Shown here piece after piece: positions 1 through 5,814 of a stretch of DNA of 6,074 nucleotides (position 1 is its first letter; the number at the start of each line of letters is the position of its first letter). Made by a program: the position numbers and the translations under genes. The DNA is from DATBLE01 sp046734415 (GTDB lineage Bacteria > Actinomycetota > Thermoleophilia > Gaiellales > Gaiellaceae). The DNA lies in assembly GCA_046734415.1 (NCBI GenBank), contig JBKPRD010000205.1, positions 1 to 6,074 of the forward strand. Reading direction: 5' to 3'. Below the pieces are notes generated by a model. The model worked only from the letters and a program-made list of their open reading frames with translations, did not search any database and had not been told where the DNA came from.

Positions 1-1
1 C

Positions 2-79
2 GCGATCGCCGACGACACGCTCGTCGTCGCCGAGCGGTTGAGGCTCGTCGAGCGCTTCGGGATCGGTCAGGGTGGATAA
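2..79 (+). CDS. C-terminal end of an unrecognised upstream gene (partial)
   Basis: An open frame enters from the left edge and ends at TAA (77-79). Its last 25 residues begin AIADDTLVVAERL and end with FGIGQGG. Almost every codon ends in G or C, as in the real genes of this window, while the other two forward frames lack this pattern; this is the basis for calling it coding. The fragment is too short to assign to a family. The next gene starts only 12 bases after the stop, so the two may be co-transcribed. An E3 gene would be a natural neighbour of a 2-oxoacid dehydrogenase operon, but this tail does not visibly resemble the E3 C-terminus, so I do not claim it. Confidence 0.6.
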   Translation, partial: AIADDTLVVAERLRLVERFGIGQGG

Positions 80-82
80 AGT
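77..82 (+). promoter_or_regulatory. Candidate -10 box (TAAAGT) for the dehydrogenase operon
   Basis: TAAAGT fits the actinobacterial -10 pattern TANNNT and ends 9 bases before the E1 alpha ATG. Transcription would therefore start 0-3 bases from the start codon, giving a near-leaderless mRNA. The only Shine-Dalgarno-like stretch (GGGTGG, about 70-75) is too far from ATG 92 to serve it well, which fits this reading. The first three bases of the box are also the stop codon of the upstream gene. No convincing -35 element is visible, and read-through from upstream remains equally possible. Confidence 0.3.
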
Positions 83-91
83 GTCCGCGCG

Positions 92-1138
92 ATGGCGATC
101 GCGCGCGAAGCGGAGCCGGTTGGCTCGCTGACCGAGGTGAGAGAGGCGGGTCTCGACCGCGAGGACCTGCTGACGATCTACCGCAACATGCTCATCACCC
201 GCGGGGTCGAGGAGCGCGGGCACATCCTCTACAAGCAGGGGAAGATCCCCGGCTCGTTCTACACCGGGCGCGGGAACGAGGGCGCGGCGGTCGGGGTCGC
301 GACCGCGATGGACGGCGACGACGTCGGCGCGCCGCTCCACCGCGACATGGGCGTGCACATCACGCGGGGCGTCGAGCCGTGGCGCGTCTTCGCCAACTAC
401 ATGGGCCGCGTCGACGGGCCTGCCCGCGGCCGGGACGGCAACGTTCACATGGCCGACTCACGGCTCGGGATGATCTCGATGGTCAGCCACCTGCCGGCGA
501 TGCTCCCGGTCGCGGTCGGCTGCGCGCTCGCGTTCCGCATCCGCGAAGAGAAGCGTGTCGCCGTCGGCTGGTTCGGCGAGGGCTCTGCGGCGCGGGGCGA
601 CGCGCACGAGTCGATGAACTTCGCCGGCGTCCGGCGCCTCCCGGTCGTGTTCATCTGCGACAACAACCAGTGGGCCTACTCGACGCCCACGCACCTCGGC
701 TTCGCGACCGAGCACATCGCCGACCGAGCCGAGGCGTACGGCTTCGAGGGCGTCGTCGTCGACGGCACCGACGTCCTCGCCGTCTACCGCGAGGCGAAGC
801 GCGCGATCGACAAGGCGCGCACGGGTGGCGGGCCGACGCTGATCGAGTGCCTGACGCTGCGGATGGAGGGCCACGCCGTCCACGACGACGCCTTCTACGT
901 CCCGAAGGACATGTTCGAGGAGTGGGCGAAGAGCGACCCGATCGAGCGCTTCCGGATGTGGCTGCGCGAGCACGCCGACCTCGAGGACGAGGAGGAGGAC
1001 GAGCTGGCGTCCGAGATCAAGAAGCTGCTGAGCGACGCGATCAAGCGCGCCGAGGAATCGCCGCTGCCCGATCCGGCGACGGTGACGGACGGCGTCTTCG
1101 CCTCCCCCGAGGACCTCGACACGCCGCACCACAGATAG
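92..1138 (+). CDS. bkdA: 2-oxoacid dehydrogenase E1 component, alpha subunit (branched-chain type or pyruvate)
   Basis: This 348-residue protein is the alpha subunit of the thiamine-diphosphate-dependent E1 enzyme. With the beta subunit it decarboxylates a 2-oxoacid and reductively acylates the lipoyl group of E2, in the cytoplasm. The thiamine-diphosphate/Mg motif is clear: GEG at residues 162-164 followed by CDNNQWAYST, with NN at 191-192. GEG replaces the textbook GDG, which is common in branched-chain E1 alpha proteins. YRDM-like HRDMG (83-87) and the NFAGVRRLPVVF block also match the family. The loop that normally reads GHSxSDD...YR is here GHAVHDDAFYVP (260-271): His261 and Asp265/266 remain but the serine and arginine do not. 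An acidic patch lies near 297-304. The length is normal. ATG 92 is chosen because it is the first in-frame start; GTG 137 is a possible alternative. Substrate is inferred mainly from the beta subunit, so the symbol is provisional (pdhA is the alternative). Confidence 0.9.
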   Translation: MAIAREAEPVGSLTEVREAGLDREDLLTIYRNMLITRGVEERGHILYKQGKIPGSFYTGRGNEGAAVGVATAMDGDDVGAPLHRDMGVHITRGVEPWRVFANYMGRVDGPARGRDGNVHMADSRLGMISMVSHLPAMLPVAVGCALAFRIREEKRVAVGWFGEGSAARGDAHESMNFAGVRRLPVVFICDNNQWAYSTPTHLGFATEHIADRAEAYGFEGVVVDGTDVLAVYREAKRAIDKARTGGGPTLIECLTLRMEGHAVHDDAFYVPKDMFEEWAKSDPIERFRMWLREHADLEDEEEDELASEIKKLLSDAIKRAEESPLPDPATVTDGVFASPEDLDTPHHR

Positions 1139-1142
1139 AGCG

Positions 1143-2117
1143 ATGGCGGAGCTGACGTACCTCCAGGCGATCTCGGACGGGCTGCGGCTCGAGATGCGCC
1201 GCGACAGGCGGGTCTACGTGATCGGCGAAGACGTCGGCGTCTACGGCGGCGCGTTCAAGGTGACGCTCGGCTTCCAGGAGGAGTTCGGCCCGTGGCGGGT
1301 GATCGATGCGCCGCTCTCGGAGACCGCGATCGTCGGTTCCTGCACGGGCGCGGCGCTGATGGGCATGCGCCCCGTCGCCGAAATGCAGTTCGCCGACTTC
1401 GTCTCCTGCGCGTGGGACCACCTCGTCACCGTCGCGGCGAAGCAGTTCTACCGGGCGGGGACGCCGGTGCCGATCGTCGTCCGGCTTCCGTCGGGCGGAG
1501 GCTTCTCCGGCGGGCCGTTCCACTCACAGAATCCGGAGAGCTCCTTCGCGCACATCCCCGGCCTCAAGTGCGTCTGCCCGGCGACACCCGAGGACGCGAA
1601 GGGTTTGCTCGCGAGCGCGATCGAGGACCCGAACCCGGTGCTCTACTTCGAGCACAAGCACCTGTACCGGCGAATCAAGGCCGACGTGCCTGAGGAGCGA
1701 TTCACCGTGCCGATCGGCAAGGCGCGCATACACCGGGAAGGCGAGGACATCAGCGTGATCACCTGGGGCGCGATGGTCTACACCGCCGACGAGGCGGCCG
1801 AGCAGCTCGCCGGGGAGGACGTCTCGGTCGAGATCGTCGACCTCCGCAGCGTGCTCCCGTGGGACAAGGAGGCGGTGCTCGACAGCGTACGCAAGAACTC
1901 GAAGGTTCTCGTCCTCCACGAGGACACCCGTACCGGCGGCTTCGGCGCCGAGATCGCCGCGACGATCGTAGAGGAGGCGTTCGAGTCGCTCGACGCGCCC
2001 GTGAAGCGGATCGCCGCCCCCGACGCGCCCGTACCGTACTCGCCTCCGCTCGAGAAGGCCTATATCCCACAGGTCGAGACCGTCGCGGCCGGACTCCGCG
2101 AGCTCGCCGCGTACTGA
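1143..2117 (+). CDS. bkdB: 2-oxoacid dehydrogenase E1 component, beta subunit (branched-chain-like)
   Basis: This 324-residue protein is the beta partner of the E1 heterotetramer, with the usual length and order: an N-terminal transketolase-like pyrimidine domain (about 4-180) and a C-terminal transketolase domain (about 190-315). GEDVGVYGGAFKVT lies at 28-41. Glu60 in APLSE corresponds to the glutamate that activates the thiamine pyrimidine ring, and His127 in HSQ corresponds to the active-site histidine of the family. The blocks EMQFADF (80-86), YFEHKHLYR (168-176), VDLRSVLPWD (232-241) and HEDTRTGGFGAEI (259-271) resemble branched-chain E1 beta (Bacillus BkdAB, human BCKDHB) as I recall them, more than pyruvate E1 beta. 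The ATG lies 4 bases after the alpha-subunit stop with only a weak GATAGAG ribosome site, so translational coupling is likely. Family is certain; the branched-chain substrate is inferred. Confidence 0.93.
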   Translation: MAELTYLQAISDGLRLEMRRDRRVYVIGEDVGVYGGAFKVTLGFQEEFGPWRVIDAPLSETAIVGSCTGAALMGMRPVAEMQFADFVSCAWDHLVTVAAKQFYRAGTPVPIVVRLPSGGGFSGGPFHSQNPESSFAHIPGLKCVCPATPEDAKGLLASAIEDPNPVLYFEHKHLYRRIKADVPEERFTVPIGKARIHREGEDISVITWGAMVYTADEAAEQLAGEDVSVEIVDLRSVLPWDKEAVLDSVRKNSKVLVLHEDTRTGGFGAEIAATIVEEAFESLDAPVKRIAAPDAPVPYSPPLEKAYIPQVETVAAGLRELAAY

Positions 2118-3478
2118 TGGCGACCGGGACCGCGATCGACGTCGTCATGCCCCAGATGGGCGTCTCCGTCTCCGAGGGGACGATCACCAAGTGGCTGAAG
2201 AACGAGGGCGAGGCGATCCAGGCGGACGAGCCGCTGCTCGAGATCTCTACCGACAAGGTCGACACCGAGGTGCCGAGCCCGGGGACCGGCATCGTCCAGC
2301 AGATCCTCGTCCAGGAGGGCGAGACGGTCGACGTCGGGACGAAACTCGCGGTGATCGCGCCGGAAGGCCTGCCCGCTGCCGCTCCCGAGCCCGCAGCCGA
2401 GCCGGAGCCCGAGTCCGTCCCTGCGGAGCCGGCGACGGCGGAGGCGGCCGCCGAGGCCTCCGCGCCGTCCAGCACCGAGACGCCCGCGCCGGTGCCTGCA
2501 CAGGCAACGACGGATTCGAGCGGCAACGGCAAGACGTTCGTCTCGCCGGTCGTCGCCCGGATCGCAGCGGAGCACGGCGTCGACGTGAGCGCCGTCCCGG
2601 GCACGGGCCAGGGCGGCCGCGTGACCAAGAAGGACATCGTCGCGTTCGTCGAGCGCGGCGCCCCCACGACCCCTGCCCCTCCGGCAGCACCGACCGAGCC
2701 GCCGCAGCCGACACCCACTGCGGCCGTCCCCGCCGCCACAGCTGGCCCAAAGCCGCAGGCTGTGGGCGGAGAGTCCCTGGAGCCCATGACCGCGATGCGC
2801 AAGGGGATCGCAGAGCACATGCGGCGGTCGCTGGACACCGCTGCGCATGTGACGAGCGCGATCGAGGTCGACATGTCGAGGGTGGTCGCGATCCGCGAGA
2901 AGCTGAAGGCGGAGTACCAGCGCAGCTACGGCGTCAACCCGACCTACCTGATCTTCGTAGCGCGGGCGGCAACCGACACGCTCCTCCAGTACCCCTGGAT
3001 CAACGGCGAGATCCGCGACAGCCAGATCGTCACCCGCAGCTACGTCAATCTCGGCTTCGCGGTCGAGCTCGCCGACGGCAAGGGCCTGATCGTCCCGGTC
3101 GTGAAGAACGCCGAGGGCCTCAACCTGCTCGGGATGGCGCGCGCGGTCACGGACATCGCCGAGCGCGCGCGCAACAAGCAGCTGCTCCCCGACGAGGTGC
3201 AGGGCGGCACGTTCACGATCACGAACCCCGGCGGCTACGGCACGTTCCACGGGACGCCCATCATCAGCCAGCCGCAGTCCGGCATTCTCGGCACCTACGC
3301 GGTCGTCAAGCGGCCGTGGGTCGTCCAGGACGAGCTCGGCGAGGACGTGATCGCGATCCGGCCGATCATGAACCTGACTCTCACGTACGACCACCGCCTC
3401 GTCGACGGCGCGCTCGCCGGCCGGTTCCTGCGCGACGTGCGCGAGAGGCTCCAGACCTGGGGCGAGGAGCGCTACTAG
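2117..3478 (+). CDS. bkdC: 2-oxoacid dehydrogenase E2 component: lipoyl dihydrolipoamide acyltransferase
   Basis: This 453-residue protein is the core of the complex; it accepts the acyl group from E1 on a lipoyl-lysine and transfers it to coenzyme A. Domains in order: one lipoyl domain (about 6-80) with modified Lys47 in ISTDKVDTEVP; a flexible Ala/Pro/Glu linker (83-138); a peripheral-subunit-binding domain (about 141-178, with VSPVVARIAAEHGVD and GTGQGGRVTKKDI); a second Pro/Thr/Ala linker (181-217); and the catalytic domain (221-450) with active-site YDHRLVDGA, where His426 and Asp430 are the catalytic pair. The ATG overlaps the E1 beta stop in TGATG, typical of coupling. The open frame extends upstream to 1859, but that part overlaps E1 beta and has no family similarity, so ATG 2117 is the start. 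Substrate follows the E1 assignment; sucB-like annotation is possible, but the E1 alpha/beta partners argue against a 2-oxoglutarate complex. Confidence 0.93.
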   Translation: MATGTAIDVVMPQMGVSVSEGTITKWLKNEGEAIQADEPLLEISTDKVDTEVPSPGTGIVQQILVQEGETVDVGTKLAVIAPEGLPAAAPEPAAEPEPESVPAEPATAEAAAEASAPSSTETPAPVPAQATTDSSGNGKTFVSPVVARIAAEHGVDVSAVPGTGQGGRVTKKDIVAFVERGAPTTPAPPAAPTEPPQPTPTAAVPAATAGPKPQAVGGESLEPMTAMRKGIAEHMRRSLDTAAHVTSAIEVDMSRVVAIREKLKAEYQRSYGVNPTYLIFVARAATDTLLQYPWINGEIRDSQIVTRSYVNLGFAVELADGKGLIVPVVKNAEGLNLLGMARAVTDIAERARNKQLLPDEVQGGTFTITNPGGYGTFHGTPIISQPQSGILGTYAVVKRPWVVQDELGEDVIAIRPIMNLTLTYDHRLVDGALAGRFLRDVRERLQTWGEERY

Positions 3479-3483
3479 CAGCG

Positions 3484-3900
3484 ATGGGTCAGCGCATCGT
3501 CCCGTTCATCGGCTACGAGGACGCGGCGGGCGCGATCGAGTGGCTGAGCCGCGCGTTCGGATTCGTCGAGCACCGCGCCCAGCGGCAGGAGGACAACGGG
3601 ACGATCACGCACGCCGAGCTCGACCTGGAGGGTTCGACGATCTACCTGTCCACGCCGGACGGCTACGCGAGCCCGCGGACCCTCCGCGCCGAGTCCGAGA
3701 CGGCGCGGCGCGCGTACGACAACCCGTGGGTGATCGACGGGCACTTCGTCGAGGTCGACGATCTCGGCGCGCACTTCGAGCGGGCGCGCGACGCCGACGC
3801 GACGATCCTGCGCGAGCCCGAGGAGCCGGGCATCGGCTTTCGCATCTACGCGGCCGAGGACCCGGAGGGCCACCGCTGGATGTTCGGCCAGCGCGTTTGA
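3484..3900 (+). CDS. VOC-family (glyoxalase/bleomycin-resistance fold) protein
   Basis: This 138-residue protein has the size and two-module pattern of a single-chain VOC (vicinal oxygen chelate) protein. The first module runs from IVPFIGYEDAAGAIEWL through FGFVEHR to ITHAELDLEGSTIYLS (5-56). The second runs from HFVEVDDLGAHFERAR (87-102) to GFRIYAAEDPEGHRWMFG (118-135). His43, Glu45, His87 and Glu128 are candidate metal ligands by position, but I cannot fix which are used. The DPEGHRW ending resembles the PhnB/YdcJ-like branch, whose substrates are mostly unknown. It starts 5 bases after E2, with GAGGAG (3464-3469) 14 bases upstream of ATG, which is rather far, so coupling to E2 may help. 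Its stop overlaps the next gene. The family is clear; the reaction is not, and being next to the dehydrogenase operon does not establish a shared pathway. Confidence 0.85.
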   Translation: MGQRIVPFIGYEDAAGAIEWLSRAFGFVEHRAQRQEDNGTITHAELDLEGSTIYLSTPDGYASPRTLRAESETARRAYDNPWVIDGHFVEVDDLGAHFERARDADATILREPEEPGIGFRIYAAEDPEGHRWMFGQRV

Positions 3901-4718
3901 GCGACCTGCCCTGGGAGGACCGCGGCTGGCTCGATGAGGCAGCTGCGTGGATCGACGCGCGCATCGTGCGCACCGGCGAGCTGGAGGTCCTGCGGACCCG
4001 GCCGTGGTCGGCGCTGGTTCGCGTGCCGACTGCGGACGGCGATGCCTGGTTCAAGGAGTCGGCGCCCGCGGACGCCTACGAGGCGGCGCTGACCGAGCTA
4101 CTCGCGGCACGGCGGCCAGAGTGCATCCCGGAGGTCCTCGCGGCGGAGCGAGCCCGACTGCTGACCGCCTCCGCGGGGCCGTCGGCTCGTGAGGTTCCCG
4201 AGCAAGTCGACTGGGAGGAGATCGTGCGACTCTACGCGGAACTGCAGATCGAGCTCGCGTCCTCGGCGGGTGAGCTGCTCGACCTCGGCGTTCCGGACAG
4301 CCGACCGGAGACGCTCGGCCACCCGGTGCCGGGCCCCTTGCCGATCACGCTGATCCACGAAGAGGTGCAGGACGGAAACGTCCATCTCCGCGACGGGCGG
4401 CCCGTCCTCATCGACTGGGCGGAGGCGTCCGTCTCCCATCCGTTCGCGGGCATGACGAACACGCTCCGCATCGTGGCGTGGCGCTCCGACTGGGAGCCCG
4501 GCGGGCGTGAGGTGCTACGGCTCCGCGATGCGTACCTCGGGCCGTGGATGCGCTTCGCCCCGCTCGACGAGCTGCGGGCGATCTTCGCCGAAGGCTATGC
4601 GCTCGGCGCGCTCGCGCGGGCGGCCTCGTGGGAGCGGATCGGCGACCGCGAGAAGGCGGACGCATGGCGCGAGATCTACGCCGAGGCCTGCAGCGCGGAA
4701 GCTAGGCTGGGCGCATAG
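3897..4718 (+). CDS. APH-type phosphotransferase-like protein (TTG start)
   Basis: This 273-residue protein shows the small-molecule kinase fold of the aminoglycoside phosphotransferase/choline kinase superfamily. WFKES (51-55) supplies the ATP-binding lysine, Lys53. The catalytic loop is IHEEVQDGNVHL (153-164), followed by VLIDWAEASVSHPF (170-183), which holds the Mg-binding Asp173. The usual motif is HxDxxxxN; here it is H154-x-E156-x4-N161, so the catalytic aspartate is a glutamate while Asn161 and Asp173 are kept. A helical C-terminal lobe follows to the end. The start is TTG 3897, overlapping the VOC stop in TTTGA; this keeps PWEDRGWLDEAAAWI, an N-terminal pattern seen in this family, whereas the next in-frame start (GTG 3966) would delete it. 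The open frame continues upstream only as an overlap with the VOC gene. The substrate is unknown and antibiotic resistance should not be assumed. A degenerate or altered kinase is possible. Confidence 0.8.
   Translation: MSDLPWEDRGWLDEAAAWIDARIVRTGELEVLRTRPWSALVRVPTADGDAWFKESAPADAYEAALTELLAARRPECIPEVLAAERARLLTASAGPSAREVPEQVDWEEIVRLYAELQIELASSAGELLDLGVPDSRPETLGHPVPGPLPITLIHEEVQDGNVHLRDGRPVLIDWAEASVSHPFAGMTNTLRIVAWRSDWEPGGREVLRLRDAYLGPWMRFAPLDELRAIFAEGYALGALARAASWERIGDREKADAWREIYAEACSAEARLGA
4703..4708 (+). promoter_or_regulatory. Candidate -10 box (TAGGCT) upstream of the YCII gene
   Basis: TAGGCT fits TANNNT and lies inside the last codons of the phosphotransferase-like gene. It ends 6 bases before the ATA codon at 4715, so transcription could begin at or next to that codon. 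The spacing resembles that of the boxes before E1 alpha and lipB. No -35 element is recognisable, and the box could be a coincidence of coding sequence. Confidence 0.3.
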
Positions 4719-5011
4719 CGCTCTTCGCCGTCAGACGCCGTCGCGGCGGCCCCTGGGACTGGTCGCGCGACATGCGCGAGCAGGACGGATGGGACGAGCA
4801 CGCGCGCTTCATGGACGCCCTCGTCGCGGAGGGCTTCATCCTCCTCGGCGGTCCGCTCGAGGGCGACCGTGACGTGCTTCACGTCGTCGAGGCGTCGTCG
4901 CACGAAGCCGTCCACGCAAGGCTCGCGGAGGACAACTGGACGCAGGACGGAAAGCTCGAGACGGTGAGCGTCGAAGAGTGGACGGTGCTGCTCGACGGCC
5001 TGAGGAGTTGA
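4715..5011 (+). CDS. YCII-family small protein with apparent ATA start
   Basis: The protein resembles YCII/YciI-like proteins: a small ferredoxin-like fold with a conserved His, usually of unknown function. Recognisable blocks are RGGPWDWSRDMREQDGWDEH, RFMDALVAEGFILLGGPL and VEEWTVLLDG. Counting from 4715 it has 98 residues, the usual family length, with the conserved histidine at 29. The first canonical start, ATG 4772, would give 79 residues and remove the first beta strand (ALFAVRR) and the conserved GGPWDWSRD block. In-frame coding character continues upstream to a stop at 4703-4705, with no ATG, GTG, TTG or CTG between that stop and ATG 4772. The ATA at 4715 overlaps the preceding stop as ATAG, where ATGA would normally be found, and gives the expected MALFAV-type start. 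The start is inferred; a sequencing error or a recent start-codon mutation would look the same. The last codons are LDGLRS, then TGA. Confidence 0.75.
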   Translation: MALFAVRRRRGGPWDWSRDMREQDGWDEHARFMDALVAEGFILLGGPLEGDRDVLHVVEASSHEAVHARLAEDNWTQDGKLETVSVEEWTVLLDGLRS

Positions 5012-5049
5012 GGCCGCCGCCAGCGCTGCACCCTGTGGGGGAAGCGTCA

Positions 5050-5059
5050 AACAATTGTT
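5050..5059. repeat. Perfect 10-bp palindrome AACAATTGTT
   Basis: AACAATTGTT equals its own reverse complement and is strikingly AT-rich in this GC-rich window. It lies about 95 bases upstream of the lipB start and directly beside the 5061-5086 hairpin. It could be an operator for a dimeric regulator, part of a repeated intergenic element, or chance. Confidence 0.45.
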
Positions 5060-5060
5060 C

Positions 5061-5086
5061 CAACCCCGGTCTCAGAGACTGGGTTG
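5061..5086. repeat. Imperfect inverted repeat / hairpin
   Basis: CAACCC at the left pairs with GGGTTG at the right. Inside, GGTCT pairs with AGACT (one G-U pair) around a CAG loop, leaving a single unpaired C, so about 11 base pairs form. No T-run follows on the plus strand. On the minus strand the flanking sequence reads GAACAATTGTTTGAC, which is only weakly T-rich, so it is not a clear terminator. A REP-like intergenic repeat or an RNA structure are alternatives. Confidence 0.55.
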
Positions 5087-5141
5087 CACCGGTCACGAGC
5101 ATCGCCACGGCCCGTTCGGCCGCGGCGTGTTGACCCTTGTC

Positions 5142-5147
5142 TAGAGT
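5142..5147 (+). promoter_or_regulatory. Likely -10 box (TAGAGT) of a leaderless lipB promoter
   Basis: TAGAGT fits TANNNT and ends 7 bases before GTG 5155, placing the transcription start at or next to the start codon. The bases between (CACCTCC) contain no ribosome-binding site and are in fact the complement of one, which favours leaderless translation. TTGACC at 5130-5135 resembles a -35 element but is only 6 bases away, far short of the usual 16-19, so it is probably not the partner. Confidence 0.5.
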
Positions 5148-5154
5148 CACCTCC

Positions 5155-5814
5155 GTGAAGGGACACGTCTTGAACCTCGGCGTCACGCCGTACCTGCAGG
5201 CGTGGGAGCTCCAGCGTTTGGTCGCGGCCGAGGTTCAGGCCGGCGAGCGGCCGGACACCGTGATCTTCCTCGAGCATCCACCCGTCGTGACGCTCGGTCG
5301 CCGCACGGCCGATGGCGAGCTGCACGTGCCGGCCAACGCCGAGGTCGAGGTCGTCGAAACCGATCGAGGCGGCAAGTCGACCTTCCACGGGCCGGGGCAG
5401 CTCGTCTGCTACCCGATCCTCGACCTGAACCGGCACGGCCGGGACGTGCGACGGTACTGCCGCGACCTCGAGGAGGCGGTGATCAGGACGCTCGCCTCGT
5501 TCGACCTCACGGCGGCCCGCATCCAGGGCCTGACCGGAGTGTGGCTCGAGCGGCCGCCGCGCAAGATCGCCTCGATCGGCATCCACATCTCGCGCTGGGT
5601 GACGACGCACGGCTACGCGCTGAACGTCGACCTCGACCCGGCCCCGTTCACGGACTGGATCACCGCCTGCGGCCTCGAGGATGCGGCGTTCACGACGATG
5701 GCATGCGAGCTCGGAACCTCGCTCTCGGTCGACGAGGTGCGTCCGGCCGCCCAGGCCTCGATTGCCGACGTGTTCGAGCTCGAGCTCGCGGAGCCCGAGA
5801 GGCTCGTTGCGTGA
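5155..5814 (+). CDS. lipB: Lipoyl(octanoyl) transferase LipB
   Basis: LipB moves an octanoyl group from acyl carrier protein to the target lysine of lipoyl domains; LipA then inserts sulfur. Its likely client here is Lys47 of the E2 at 2117-3478. The 219-residue protein has the normal length. The family signature is complete: RGGKSTFHGPGQLVCY at 71-86. Catalytic Lys137 lies in RKIASIGI and catalytic Cys172 in TACGLEDAAFTT. The start is GTG 5155, giving MKGHVLNLGVTPYLQAW. An in-frame TTG at 5137 would add six residues but would place the start upstream of the probable -10 box, so it is less likely. No lipA is seen in the window. The stop overlaps the next gene in GTGA. Confidence 0.95.
   Translation: MKGHVLNLGVTPYLQAWELQRLVAAEVQAGERPDTVIFLEHPPVVTLGRRTADGELHVPANAEVEVVETDRGGKSTFHGPGQLVCYPILDLNRHGRDVRRYCRDLEEAVIRTLASFDLTAARIQGLTGVWLERPPRKIASIGIHISRWVTTHGYALNVDLDPAPFTDWITACGLEDAAFTTMACELGTSLSVDEVRPAAQASIADVFELELAEPERLVA
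5797..5802 (+). promoter_or_regulatory. Ribosome binding site GAGAGG for the gene at 5811
   Basis: GAGAGG lies 8 bases before GTG 5811, a normal Shine-Dalgarno spacing, and supports that start inside the last codons of lipB. Confidence 0.55.

Larger units (their letters stand above)
5012..5141. other. Intergenic region before lipB: palindrome and hairpins
   Basis: This is the main non-coding stretch. It holds an AT-rich perfect palindrome (5050-5059), an imperfect hairpin (5061-5086) and a 5-bp hairpin, CGGCC/GGCCG (5108-5112 and 5118-5122, loop CGTTC). I see no convincing terminator T-tract on the plus strand and no small gene. The YCII transcript presumably ends here and lipB transcription starts at the right end. 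Confidence 0.6.

Noticed and set aside
81..131. Short plus-strand frame from GTG 81 (16 residues, highly basic) well spaced after GGTGGA
   Set aside because: It overlaps the E1 alpha start in another frame, shows no family similarity and is probably chance, although the ribosome-site spacing fits it better than ATG 92.
575..583. GEG instead of GDG in the E1 alpha thiamine motif as a defect
   Set aside because: Glu at this position is common in branched-chain and related E1 alpha proteins, so it is not unusual.
1759..3394. Long minus-strand open frames of 371 and 444 codons opposite E1 beta and E2
   Set aside because: They are mirror frames of GC-rich coding sequence; their proteins are low-complexity Arg/Ala/Gly/Asp or Ser/Gly-rich and match no family, while the plus strand is clearly E1 beta and E2.
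3484..4718. VOC plus APH-like genes as an antibiotic-resistance cassette
   Set aside because: Both superfamilies include resistance proteins, but most members are not, the APH motif is altered, and no mobile element or composition change is seen.
5130..5135. TTGACC as the -35 element of the lipB promoter
   Set aside because: It is only 6 bases from the TAGAGT box; no TANNNT lies at the normal 16-19 base distance downstream.
5137..5139. TTG as the lipB start
   Set aside because: It would lie upstream of the likely -10 box and add residues (MSRVTS) not expected for LipB; GTG 5155 fits family length.
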